NCBI RefSeq assembly: GCF_002920535.1
Contig: NZ_PQSS01000081.1
Span: 1-32,755, forward strand
From: Streptomyces sp. Ru71
Lineage (GTDB): Bacteria; Actinomycetota; Actinomycetes; Streptomycetales; Streptomycetaceae
Direction: 5' to 3'
Length of the DNA: 32,755 nt
This document shows, in pieces, positions 23,910 to 31,502 of this stretch (position 1 is the first letter of the stretch; the number at the start of each line of letters is the position of its first letter). Below the pieces are notes generated by a model. It was not told where the DNA came from and searched no databases. It saw nothing but the letters and a program-made list of their open reading frames with translations. A program made the position numbers and the translations under genes.

Positions 23910-25469
23910 ATGTTCCATCCCGGACGCACCATCAGGGCCGTGCTGCTGCCGCTCGTTGCCGGGCTCGCCCTCACCGCCCTGCCCGCCCAGAGCGCACACG
24001 CCGCCTCGACGCTCACCAACGGCGGTTTCGAGGCCGACGGCACCGGCAGCGCCGCGCCCAGCGGCTGGTCGGAGTACGGCGACACCGGCGCGAGCTACAC
24101 CGAGGCCGGCGGCCACAGCGGCGGCTACCGGCTCAGCCACTGGTCGTCCTCCGCCTACAAGGTGGAGACCTACCAGTACCTCTCGGGCCTGGCCAACGGC
24201 TCCTACACGCTCACCGCCTGGGTCCGCTCCAGCGGCGGGCAGAAGGCCGCCTACATAGCCCTGAAGAACTGCGGCGGCACCGAGCAGCGCACGGACCTGC
24301 CGGTCTCCGCCGGGGGCTGGATCAGGATCGTCACGCCGGTCAAGGTCACCGGCAACCAGTGCACGATCAGCATCAACAGTGACGCGAACGCCGGCAACTG
24401 GATCAACGTGGACGACCTGACCTTCACGTCGGGGACCACCGGACTGGCCGTCAAGGGTGCCGACATCTCCTCCCTCGCCAAGAGCGAAGCGTTCGGCGGC
24501 GTGTACCGGACCGCTTCCGGCACCACCGGCGACGCGGTCACCATCCTGAAGAACGCCGGCATGAACTACGCGCGCCTGAAGGTCTGGGTGAACCCCGCCG
24601 ACGGCTACAACGACAAGGCCCGCGTGCTCGCCATGGCCAAGCGCGTCAAGGCCGCCGGCATGAAGCTGCTGGTCGACTTCCACTACTCCGACACCTGGGC
24701 CGACCCGGGCGCCCAGACGAAGCCGGCCGCCTGGGCGGGCCACTCCTACGGTCAACTCAAGACGGATGTGTACAACCACACCTACGACGTCTTGAACGCC
24801 TTGAAGGCCCAGGGCACCACAGCGGACATGGTCCAGGTGGGCAATGAGATCAATGGCGGCATGCTGTGGAGCGAGGGTTCCACCGACGACTGGACCCAGC
24901 TGGCCGGTCTGCTCAACAGTGGATACAACGCGGTCAAGGCGGTCAACTCCTCCACCCTCGTCGCCCTGCACCTGGCCAAGGGCGGCGACCTCTCCGGCAC
25001 CCGCTGGTGGTTCGACAACGCCGTGGCCAACGGCGTGAGGTTCGACGCGATCGGCCTGTCCTACTACGGCTACTGGCACGGCCCGCTGTCCGACTTCCAG
25101 ACCACCCTCGACGACGCCGCCTCCCGCTACGGCAAGCCGGTCTTCGTCGCCGAGACGGCCTACCCCTTCCGGCTGGACAGCGACGACGCGCTCACCAACC
25201 AGATCGACACCACCGGCGAGCTGGTGAGCGGCTACCCGGCGAGCGTGGCCGGGCAGACGGCGTGGATGAACACCGTCGCGAACATCGTGGAGGCCGTCCC
25301 GAACGGCCGCGGTCTCGGCGTCTTCTACTGGGAGGCGACCTGGACCGCGGTGACCGGCAACGGCTGGGACCCCGCCGACGCCTCCTCCGGCAACGGCTGG
25401 GAGAACCAGGCGCTGTTCGGCTACGACGACAGGGCGCTGACGTCGATGTCCTGGTTCAGCCACCGCTGA
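23910..25469 (+). CDS. ganB: Secreted arabinogalactan endo-beta-1,4-galactanase (GH53) with carbohydrate-binding region
   Basis: A 519-residue exported enzyme that cuts beta-1,4-galactan into oligosaccharides. The signal peptide ends near AQSAHA (residue 31). Residues about 34-172 form a beta-sandwich carbohydrate-binding module (LTNGGFEADGTG, YLSGLANGSYTLTAWVRSSG, INVDDLTF), consistent with CBM61, which binds galactan and is known beside GH53. The catalytic barrel begins at GADISSL (183) and holds DFHYSDTWADPG (256-267), acid/base Glu313 (VQVGNEING) and nucleophile Glu415 (FVAETAYPF). The gene follows the GH42 gene after 108 bases and feeds the ABC importer. The ATG at 23910 is preceded by GAAGGGA at a slightly long distance. 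Confidence 0.93.
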   Translation: MFHPGRTIRAVLLPLVAGLALTALPAQSAHAASTLTNGGFEADGTGSAAPSGWSEYGDTGASYTEAGGHSGGYRLSHWSSSAYKVETYQYLSGLANGSYTLTAWVRSSGGQKAAYIALKNCGGTEQRTDLPVSAGGWIRIVTPVKVTGNQCTISINSDANAGNWINVDDLTFTSGTTGLAVKGADISSLAKSEAFGGVYRTASGTTGDAVTILKNAGMNYARLKVWVNPADGYNDKARVLAMAKRVKAAGMKLLVDFHYSDTWADPGAQTKPAAWAGHSYGQLKTDVYNHTYDVLNALKAQGTTADMVQVGNEINGGMLWSEGSTDDWTQLAGLLNSGYNAVKAVNSSTLVALHLAKGGDLSGTRWWFDNAVANGVRFDAIGLSYYGYWHGPLSDFQTTLDDAASRYGKPVFVAETAYPFRLDSDDALTNQIDTTGELVSGYPASVAGQTAWMNTVANIVEAVPNGRGLGVFYWEATWTAVTGNGWDPADASSGNGWENQALFGYDDRALTSMSWFSHR

Positions 25470-25740
25470 CCTCATCCGGCGCGGCGCACCGCACCGGGCC
25501 CGGCCACCGCGACGGTGGCCGGGCCCCGCCCGTGCCGCAGCCGGGCGCCGGCCCCCGCCCGTGCCTCAGCCGCTGCCCGTTCCTCAGTCCCCGCGCCTGC
25601 CTCAGCTCCCCGCCGGCCCGGAACCGTTGGCCGACGCATCCCGGACAACGCGCGCCAAGTCCGGTACGCGAAGGCTGCCGCCGGGCAACAGTGGGAAGAC
25701 GCGGTACGAAGGCCCGGCTCAGGCACCGGAGGGGGACACG
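25470..25740. other. 271-base gene-free stretch after the galactanase
   Basis: It begins with a strong hairpin (25496-25526), then holds C-rich degenerate repeats around cccgtgcctcag (about 25530-25620). The end carries the GGAGGGGG ribosome-binding site of the next gene. An in-frame extension of that gene to 25561 runs through the repeats and looks non-coding. No RNA gene is recognised. Confidence 0.5.
25496..25526 (+). terminator. Terminator hairpin of the galactan operon
   Basis: GGGCCCGGCCACCG (25496-25509) and CGGTGGCCGGGCCC (25513-25526) form a perfect 14-bp stem with a 3-base loop, 26 bases after the stop. There is no T tract. Confidence 0.8.
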
Positions 25741-26028
25741 ATGGTGAGGGCTCCCGTCAGCGAGAGGCGTCTGGACATCCTGCAGTGGCTCAAGCACCGG
25801 CCCACGCCCGTCGTGGCGCCGCGCGGCGGCGATCCCGCGCACTGCGGCGTCACCGGTGAGGCGATCGCGGCCGGCCTCCGCCTGCCCCTGCGCATCGTCC
25901 GGTCCGACCTCGCCCTGCTCACCCGCGTCGGACTGCTGCGGGCCGACCGGGCCGGACCCCTCACCTACTACCGGCGGGACGAGGTCCGGATCGCCGAGGT
26001 GGCCCGCATGTTCGAGAAGGGCTGGTGA
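25741..26028 (+). CDS. Small winged-helix (ArsR-like) DNA-binding protein
   Basis: A 95-residue protein. It opens SERRLDILQWLKH, followed by GVTGEAIAAGLRLPLRIVRS (a helix-turn-helix), DLALLTRVGLLRADRAGP and a short wing LTYYRRDE, then a C-terminal helix. This is a minimal ArsR/MarR-like winged helix without visible metal-binding cysteines apart from C36. The ATG at 25741 is preceded by GGAGGGGG and is favoured over the longer frame from 25561. It is followed after 10 bases by the SMP-30-like gene, so they form an operon, but what it regulates is not clear. Confidence 0.75.
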   Translation: MVRAPVSERRLDILQWLKHRPTPVVAPRGGDPAHCGVTGEAIAAGLRLPLRIVRSDLALLTRVGLLRADRAGPLTYYRRDEVRIAEVARMFEKGW

Positions 26029-26038
26029 CCCGCCCGGC

Positions 26039-27004
26039 ATGGACCGCCCCACGGCACTGCGCCCACTGCGCTACGTCCGCCTCCCCGGCCACGGCCCCGA
26101 GGACGTGATCGCCGACCCGCACGGCCGGATCCTCACCGGCGTGGCCGACGGCCGCATCCTGCGCCTGGCCGGCCTGACCGAGCCGGAAGCCCCGCCCCGC
26201 GTCGAGACGCTCACCCGGACCGGCGGCCGACCGCTGGGCCTGGAACTGCTGCCCGACGGCGACCTGCTGATCTGCGACGCCGAACGCGGCCTGCTGCGCG
26301 CGGACCTCGGCACCGGCTCCGTACGGGTCCTGGTGGACGAGGTGGCGGGGGAGCGCCTGCGGTTCGCCAGCAACGCCGTCGCCGCACCCGACGGCAGCGT
26401 CTTCTTCACCGTCTCCAGCCGCCGCCACCCCCTGCAGAACTGGATCGGCGACATCGTCGAGGACACCCGCACCGGCCGCCTGCTCCGCCTCGGCCCCGGT
26501 GCCGCCACCCCCGAGGTCGTGCTGGAGGGGTTGCGCTTCGCCAACGGCCTCGCCCTGAGCGCCGACGGCACCTTCCTGATCCTGGCCGAGACGAGCGCGT
26601 ACCGGCTCACCCGCTACTGGCTCACCGGACCCCGGGCCGGGCGGAGCGAACCCTTCGCCGAGAACCTCCCCGGGATGCCCGACAACCTGTGGCGGTCGGG
26701 CCCCGGCGGACCGGTCTGGGTCGCGCTCGCCGGCGCCCGCGTCCCCCCGCTCGACGTGCTCCACCGGGCCGCGCCCGCCGTACGCCGGGCCGCCGCCCGC
26801 GCGGCCGTACGCGCCCCCTTCCGCCCCACCGGCACCATCGGCGTCCTGGCCGTCGACGACGACGGCCGCGTCGTCCACCACCTCGCCCGGCGCCACTCCC
26901 GCTTCCGCATGGTCACCAGCGCCTGCACGACGGCCGGCCGGCTGGTCCTCGGCAGCCTGTGGGAGCCGGGCGTCGCGGTCTGCGCCCTGCCCACCGACGG
27001 GTGA
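26039..27004 (+). CDS. SMP-30/gluconolactonase/strictosidine-synthase-like beta-propeller protein
   Basis: A 321-residue protein of the six-bladed propeller superfamily. Blade signatures include GPEDVIADPHGRILTGVADG (19-38), PLGLELLPDGDLLICDAERG, SNAVAAPDGSVFFTVSSRRH, FANGLALSADGTFLILAETS and ENLPGMPDNLWRSGPGGPVW. The last two match the strictosidine-synthase conserved region (PF03088). Members include lactonases and esterases; the plant Pictet-Spengler activity should not be assumed. It has no signal peptide. The substrate is unknown. It sits directly behind a winged-helix protein and 71 bases ahead of the fluoride operon. Confidence 0.8.
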   Translation: MDRPTALRPLRYVRLPGHGPEDVIADPHGRILTGVADGRILRLAGLTEPEAPPRVETLTRTGGRPLGLELLPDGDLLICDAERGLLRADLGTGSVRVLVDEVAGERLRFASNAVAAPDGSVFFTVSSRRHPLQNWIGDIVEDTRTGRLLRLGPGAATPEVVLEGLRFANGLALSADGTFLILAETSAYRLTRYWLTGPRAGRSEPFAENLPGMPDNLWRSGPGGPVWVALAGARVPPLDVLHRAAPAVRRAAARAAVRAPFRPTGTIGVLAVDDDGRVVHHLARRHSRFRMVTSACTTAGRLVLGSLWEPGVAVCALPTDG

Positions 27005-27024
27005 GCCGCCGCCCGGCCCGGCGC

Positions 27025-27030
27025 TAGGCT
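27025..27030 (+). promoter_or_regulatory. Possible -10 box of the fluoride operon (TAGGCT)
   Basis: TAGGCT lies 45 bases before the fluC start and resembles common Streptomyces -10 boxes. The 39-base leader it implies contains CCTGC-N7-GCAGG, a 5-bp hairpin whose right arm overlaps the AGGAG ribosome-binding site. No fluoride riboswitch consensus was recognised. Confidence 0.3.
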
Positions 27031-27075
27031 GGTGCCGGCCGTGATCACCTGCACGGTGAGCAGGAGACGTACGAC

Positions 27076-27537
27076 ATGACAGCCCCGGAAGCCGAGAGCC
27101 TCCGCCTCCCGACCGCCCCGCGACGCCGGTCCACCTGGCGCGGTCAGCTGCCCGTCGTCGCGGTGGTCGCCCTCGGCGGCGGCTGCGGCGCGGCCGCCCG
27201 CTACGGAGCCGGGCTGGCCTGGCCCGCGCAGAGCGCCGGATTCCCCTGGACGACCATGTTGATCAACATCACCGGCTGCGCGGTGATGGGCGTGTTCATG
27301 GTCCTGATCACCGAGGCCCTGGCCGTGCACAAGCTGGTGCGGCCGTTCTTCGGCACCGGGGTTCTGGGCGGTTTCACCACCTTCTCCACCTACGCCGTCG
27401 ACGCGCAGCAGCTCATCGACCACGGCCACGCGCGTACCGCGCTGACCTATCTGGCCGCGACGCCGCTCGCGGCGCTCCTCGCGGTGTGGCTCGCCGCCAC
27501 GGCGACCCGCCGCGTCCTGACCTGGAGGCAGCCATGA
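27076..27537 (+). CDS. fluC: Fluoride channel FluC (CrcB), first copy
   Basis: A 153-residue four-helix membrane protein that exports fluoride. Marks are GGGCGAAARYGAG (34-46), the pore-lining INITG (64-68) and TTFST (101-105) in GGFTTFSTYAVDAQQL. The N-terminal 25 residues are a basic tail not seen in short homologues. Fluc channels are antiparallel dimers; when two genes are adjacent they usually form a heterodimer of opposite orientations. Its stop overlaps the DUF190 start (ATGA). Confidence 0.93.
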   Translation: MTAPEAESLRLPTAPRRRSTWRGQLPVVAVVALGGGCGAAARYGAGLAWPAQSAGFPWTTMLINITGCAVMGVFMVLITEALAVHKLVRPFFGTGVLGGFTTFSTYAVDAQQLIDHGHARTALTYLAATPLAALLAVWLAATATRRVLTWRQP

Positions 27538-27914
27538 CCAGGCTGACCGGACGAGCCCTGCGCCTGACCGTCTTCATCGGCGAGACGGACACCTGGCACC
27601 ACAAGCCCCTGTACGCGGAGATCGTGCACCGCGCCCACGCGGCCGGGCTCGCCGGGGCCAGCGTCTTCAAGGGCGTCGAGGGCTTCGGCGTGTCCTCCCT
27701 GATCCACACCTCGCGGCTGCTGTCGCTGAGCGAGGACCTGCCGGTGGCGATCGTCGTCGTGGACACCGAGGAGCGGGTGCGCGCCTTCCTGCCGCAGCTG
27801 GACGAGCTGGTCGGTGAGGGACTGGTGATCCTCGACGACTGCGAGGTGATCCGGTACGTGGGACGCGACGCCGAACCGGGCGAATCGGGCGGGAAGGGTA
27901 AGAAGTCGTTGTGA
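27534..27914 (+). CDS. DUF190 (PII-like fold) protein of the fluoride operon
   Basis: A 126-residue cytoplasmic protein. The conserved start RLTVFIGETDTWHHKPLYAE, then GLAGASVFKGVEGFGVSS and LPVAIVVVDTEERVRAFLP define DUF190. The family has a PII-like ferredoxin fold and often accompanies crcB genes, so a regulatory or accessory role in fluoride export is inferred. The ATG at 27534 overlaps the fluC stop, and its stop overlaps the second fluC start (GTGA). The C-terminal tail is Gly/Lys rich. Confidence 0.9.
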   Translation: MTRLTGRALRLTVFIGETDTWHHKPLYAEIVHRAHAAGLAGASVFKGVEGFGVSSLIHTSRLLSLSEDLPVAIVVVDTEERVRAFLPQLDELVGEGLVILDDCEVIRYVGRDAEPGESGGKGKKSL

Positions 27915-28285
27915 ACTGGCTGCTCGTCGTCGCCGGGGGCATGGTCGGCGCACCCCTGCGCTATCTCACCGACCGCACGGTGCAGTCCCGGCACGACTCG
28001 GTCTTCCCCTGGGGTACCTTCACGGTCAACGTCGTCGGCTGCGTCGTCCTCGGCGTGCTGACCGGCGCGGCGGCCGCGGGCGCCGCGGGCTCCCACCTCC
28101 GGCTGCTGCTGGGCACGGGCCTGTGCGGGGCGCTGACGACGTACTCGACCTTCTCCTACGAGACGCTGCGGCTGACCGGGACCGGTGGCCGTCTCTACGC
28201 GGTGCTCAACGTCCTGGGGAGCGTGGCCGCAGGCCTCGGCGCGGCGTTCGCCGGGGTGGCCCTCGCCCAGGCGGTGTGGCCGTAG
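27911..28285 (+). CDS. fluC: Fluoride channel FluC (CrcB), second copy
   Basis: A 124-residue four-helix membrane protein. GGMVGAPLRYLTDR (9-22), WGTFTVNVVG (34-43) and ALTTYSTFSYE (74-84) are the Fluc pore motifs. It is shorter than the first copy and begins at a GTG overlapping the DUF190 stop. The two subunits probably form an antiparallel heterodimer, a known Fluc arrangement in organisms with paired genes. Confidence 0.93.
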   Translation: MNWLLVVAGGMVGAPLRYLTDRTVQSRHDSVFPWGTFTVNVVGCVVLGVLTGAAAAGAAGSHLRLLLGTGLCGALTTYSTFSYETLRLTGTGGRLYAVLNVLGSVAAGLGAAFAGVALAQAVWP

Positions 28286-28360
28286 GCGCGGCCTCCAGCA
28301 CTCATGTAGTAAGACTGTCCCGCCCCACTGTATCCGTATGCCCTCCAAGAACGGGAACCC

Positions 28361-29197
28361 ATGAGCGTCATCAGCGTCGGCCAGGCCGTCGTCCTCGGAG
28401 CCGTCGAGGGAGTGACCGAGTTCCTCCCCGTCTCCTCCACCGGACATCTCAAGATCACCGAGGGGCTGATGGGGATTCCCGTCGACGACGACGCCGTCGT
28501 GGGGTTCTCGGCCGTCATCCAGGTCGGCGCCATCGCGGCCGTGCTCGTTTACTTCTTCAAGGACATCGTCCGGATCGTCTCCGCGTGGGGGCGCGGCCTG
28601 GTCGACAAGGAGCAGCGGTACCACCACGACTACAAGTTCGCCTGGTGGGTGATCGCCGCCACCGTCCCGATCGTGATCGTCGGCCTGGCCGCCAAGCCGC
28701 TCATCGAGGGCCCGCTGGCCTCCCTGTGGGTGGTGGCCGGCTCGCTGATCGTCGGCAGCGGCGTGATGTGGGCGGCCGACCAGATGGGCCGGCACAAGCG
28801 CGGTGAGGACGACACCTCGTTCAAGGACGCGATGCTGGTCGGCTGCTCGCAGATCCTCGCGCTGCTCTTCCCGGGCTTCTCCCGCTCCGGCGCCACGATG
28901 TCCACCGCGCTCATGCTCGACCTGGACCGGGTGGCCGCCACCCGCCTGTCCTTCTTCCTCGGCATCCCCGCCCTGACCGGCGCGGGCCTGTACGAGCTGA
29001 AGGACGCCCTCGGCACCGGCGTGGGCGCGGCCCCGCTGGCCGTCGGCACGATCGTGTCCTTCATCGTGGCCTACGCCTCCATCGCCTGGCTGCTGAAGTT
29101 CGTGGCCAAGCACTCCTTCAACGCCTTCGTGGTCTACCGCATCGTCGTCGGCGTGCTGCTGATGGGCCTGCTCAGCACGGGTGTGCTCGACGCCTGA
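28361..29197 (+). CDS. uppP: Undecaprenyl-diphosphate phosphatase UppP (BacA)
   Basis: A 278-residue membrane enzyme that removes a phosphate from undecaprenyl diphosphate to recycle the lipid carrier of cell-wall synthesis; it confers bacitracin tolerance when abundant. The active-site segment EGVTEFLPVSSTGH (16-29) has both glutamates, and PGFSRSGATMS (171-181) is the second signature. Full length for the family. It follows the fluoride operon by 75 bases and is closed by a strong terminator. Confidence 0.96.
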   Translation: MSVISVGQAVVLGAVEGVTEFLPVSSTGHLKITEGLMGIPVDDDAVVGFSAVIQVGAIAAVLVYFFKDIVRIVSAWGRGLVDKEQRYHHDYKFAWWVIAATVPIVIVGLAAKPLIEGPLASLWVVAGSLIVGSGVMWAADQMGRHKRGEDDTSFKDAMLVGCSQILALLFPGFSRSGATMSTALMLDLDRVAATRLSFFLGIPALTGAGLYELKDALGTGVGAAPLAVGTIVSFIVAYASIAWLLKFVAKHSFNAFVVYRIVVGVLLMGLLSTGVLDA

Positions 29198-29210
29198 CCT
29201 GTGCCCTGCT

Positions 29211-29255
29211 GGGGGCGGTAAGCCGATTTACAGGCTTGCCGCCCCCTGAATTTTT
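29211..29255 (+). terminator. Rho-independent terminator of uppP
   Basis: GGGGGCGGTAAGCC (29211-29224) pairs with GGCTTGCCGCCCCC (29233-29246), 14 bp with one G-T wobble and an 8-base loop, followed by TGAATTTTT. Confidence 0.95.
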
Positions 29256-29268
29256 CCTTCCATCCGCC

Positions 29269-29298
29269 TTGACACGGCCCCGCGGCCACACGGAGTAT
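29269..29298 (+). promoter_or_regulatory. Promoter of the FadR-ansP-asparaginase operon
   Basis: TTGACA (29269-29274), 18-base spacer and GAGTAT (29293-29298). A start point about 7 bases on falls at the GTG (29306), so the mRNA may be leaderless. Alternatively GGAG at 29292-29295 is the ribosome-binding site and the promoter lies elsewhere. Confidence 0.5.
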
Positions 29299-29305
29299 CT
29301 CTCCC

Positions 29306-30037
29306 GTGAACCTGTCAGACAGCCGGACAGCCGGACAGCCTCCGCGACGCATCAGCGCCATGGAAGCGGTGCTGAGCCATCTGCGCGCCGCCATCGAACG
29401 CGGCGAGTACGCCATAGGCGACAAGCTCCCCAGCGAAGCGGAGCTGTGCCGCACCCTGGAGGTCTCCCGGCCGGTCCTGCGCGAGGCGCTGCGCGCCCTG
29501 CAGACGATGGGCCTGACGGTCTCGCGTACCGGCAAGGGCACCTTCGTCGTCGCCAACGCCGTCGAGGACCCCACCTTCGGCGACTACGCGGCCAGCGACC
29601 TGCTGGAGGTGCGCCGGCACATCGAGATCCCCGTCGCCGGATACGCCGCCGTGCGCCGCACCCCGGAGAACCTCGACCACCTGGCGCATCTGCTGGACCG
29701 CATGGAGCGGGAGACGGACACCACCGCGTGGGTCGCGATGGACACCCTCTTCCACCTCGCCGTGGCCGAGGCCGCCCAGAACCCGGTCTTCCGCCGGGTC
29801 ATCGAGGAGATCCGCGACGCACTGGCGCGTCAGTCGGCCTTCCTCAACGAGCTGGGCGGCCGGCGCGAGCAGTCCAACCGCGAGCACCGGGCGATCGTCG
29901 AGGCGCTGGTCGACGGTTCCGAGCACGACGCGATCGAGGCCATGGCCCACCATCTCGACCGCGTCGAGACCACCCTCACCGACATCGTGCGCCCCGCGCG
30001 CACGACACACCCCATGGAAGGCGGACCAGAGGCGTGA
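29306..30037 (+). CDS. FadR-subfamily GntR transcriptional regulator
   Basis: A 243-residue regulator. The winged helix is at about residues 18-80 (LSHLRAAIERGEYAIGDKLP, SEAELCRTLEVSRPVLREAL, VSRTGKGTFVV). The C-terminal FCD all-helical domain holds the expected metal/ligand residues, including the His in FHLAVAEAA and the NREHRAIVEAL segment. Members sense organic acids or amino acids. The GTG at 29306 is used; its stop overlaps the permease start (GTGA), so it should control asparagine uptake and use. The first codons contain an 8-bp triple repeat. Confidence 0.88.
   Translation: MNLSDSRTAGQPPRRISAMEAVLSHLRAAIERGEYAIGDKLPSEAELCRTLEVSRPVLREALRALQTMGLTVSRTGKGTFVVANAVEDPTFGDYAASDLLEVRRHIEIPVAGYAAVRRTPENLDHLAHLLDRMERETDTTAWVAMDTLFHLAVAEAAQNPVFRRVIEEIRDALARQSAFLNELGGRREQSNREHRAIVEALVDGSEHDAIEAMAHHLDRVETTLTDIVRPARTTHPMEGGPEA
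29312..29322. promoter_or_regulatory. CTGTCAGACAG palindrome at the start of the FadR gene
   Basis: A perfect palindrome around a central A, containing GT-N3-AC as in FadR-family operators. It lies 6 bases inside the gene, close to the predicted start point, and could mediate autorepression. Confidence 0.4.
29318..29341 (+). repeat. Triple 8-bp tandem repeat in the FadR gene
   Basis: GACAGCCG occurs three times head to tail (the last copy ends in T). The unit is not a multiple of three, so gain or loss of one copy would shift the frame 4-12 codons after the start. Confidence 0.65.
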
Positions 30038-31461
30038 GCGAACAGCACCTCAAAGACGAGACGCGCCCCTCGACCCGTCACATCGACGCCGGAGACGCGG
30101 GCTACAGCAAGTCCCTGAAGTCCCGGCACGTCAACATGATCGCCATCGGCGGAGCGATAGGCACCGGCCTGTTCCTCGGGGCGGGCGGCCGCCTGGCCGA
30201 CGCCGGCCCCTCCCTGTTCATCGCGTACGCGGTCTGCGGAATCTTCGCCTTCCTGGTCGTACGCGCCCTGGGCGAACTCGTCCTCTACCGCCCCTCCTCC
30301 GGCGCGTTCGTGTCCTACGCCCGTGAGTTCCTGGGCGAGAAGGGCGCGTACACCGCGGGCTGGATGTACTTCCTCAACTGGGCGACGACCGGCATCGCCG
30401 ACATCACGGCGGTGGCCACCTACACCCACTACTGGGGCATGTTCTCCGACATCCCCCAATGGTTGATCGCATTGATCGCCCTGGCGATCGTCCTGACCGT
30501 CAACCTGATCTCGGTGAAGATCTTCGGCGAGCTGGAGTTCTGGTTCGCGATCATCAAGGTCGCCGCGCTGGTCACCTTCATGTGCATCGGCATCTTCCTC
30601 CTGGTGACCCGGCACCCGGTCGACGGAACGACCCCCGGCCCGTCCCTGATCACCGACAACGGCGGCGTCTTCCCCAACGGCCTGCTGCCCATGCTGCTGA
30701 TCATCCAGGGCGTCGTCTTCGCCTACGCCTCCGTCGAACTGGTCGGCGTCGCGGCCGGTGAGACCGAGAACCCTGAGAAGATCATGCCGAAGGCGATCAA
30801 CTCGATCATGTGGCGCGTGGGCCTGTTCTACGTCGGCTCGGTCGTCCTCCTGTCGATGCTCCTGCCGTGGAACAAGTACACGTCGGGCGAGAGCCCCTTC
30901 GTGACGGTCCTGTCCAACATCGGCGTCCCCGCGGCAGGCGGCGTGATGAACCTGGTCGTCCTCACCGCGGCCATGTCATCGCTCAACTCGGGCCTGTACT
31001 CCACGGGCCGCATCCTGCGGTCCATGGCGGTCAGCGGCTCGGCCCCGAAGTTCACCGCGCGGATGAGCCGCACCCAGGTCCCCTACGGCGGCATCCTGCT
31101 CACCAGCGGCATCTGCGTCCTCGGCGTCGGCCTGAACTTCGTCGTCCCCAAGGACGCCTTCGAGATCGTCCTGAACTTCGCGGCGATCGGCATCCTCGCC
31201 ACCTGGGGCATGATCATGATCTGTCACCTGCGCTTCTGGCAGAAGACGCAGCAAGGCGAACTGACCCGCCCCGGCTACCGCCTCCCGGGCTCCCCCTGGA
31301 CCGAACTCGTGACGTTGGCCTTCCTCGCCTCCGTCCTGATCCTCATGTACGCCGACGGCGGCGCCGGACGCACCACCGTGCAGTGCCTGCCGCTGATCGT
31401 CGGCGCCCTCGTCGCGGGCTGGTACGCCATCCGCGGCCGCCTCGCCAGGGCCGGCACGTGA
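30034..31461 (+). CDS. ansP: Amino acid permease (L-asparagine permease-like, APC family)
   Basis: A 475-residue inner-membrane transporter with 12 predicted segments. The APC start SRHVNMIAIGGAIGTGLFLG, then RALGELVLYRPSSGAFVSYA and FAYASVELVGVAAGETENPE are typical of the AnsP/GabP amino acid:H+ group. It probably imports asparagine because an asparaginase gene follows. The GTG at 30034 overlaps the regulator stop by four bases (GTGA). Confidence 0.87.
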   Translation: MSEQHLKDETRPSTRHIDAGDAGYSKSLKSRHVNMIAIGGAIGTGLFLGAGGRLADAGPSLFIAYAVCGIFAFLVVRALGELVLYRPSSGAFVSYAREFLGEKGAYTAGWMYFLNWATTGIADITAVATYTHYWGMFSDIPQWLIALIALAIVLTVNLISVKIFGELEFWFAIIKVAALVTFMCIGIFLLVTRHPVDGTTPGPSLITDNGGVFPNGLLPMLLIIQGVVFAYASVELVGVAAGETENPEKIMPKAINSIMWRVGLFYVGSVVLLSMLLPWNKYTSGESPFVTVLSNIGVPAAGGVMNLVVLTAAMSSLNSGLYSTGRILRSMAVSGSAPKFTARMSRTQVPYGGILLTSGICVLGVGLNFVVPKDAFEIVLNFAAIGILATWGMIMICHLRFWQKTQQGELTRPGYRLPGSPWTELVTLAFLASVLILMYADGGAGRTTVQCLPLIVGALVAGWYAIRGRLARAGT

Positions 31462-31502
31462 CCCGCGCCGGCCGTCACCACCCCCTACCCAACCAGGCAG
31501 AG

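Noticed and set aside
22509..25475. Very long minus-strand open frame (988 codons) opposite the GH42 and GH53 genes
   Set aside because: Its translation is low complexity with no family motif, and it mirrors two clear enzymes on the other strand; this is the usual effect of high-GC third positions.
27005..27075. Fluoride riboswitch ahead of fluC
   Set aside because: The conserved crcB-motif segments were not found and the leader is too short.
30810..31502. N-terminal extension of the asparaginase inside the permease gene
   Set aside because: The sequence is Arg/Pro-rich shadow coding with no conservation; starts at 31458 or 31503 give the family's usual length.
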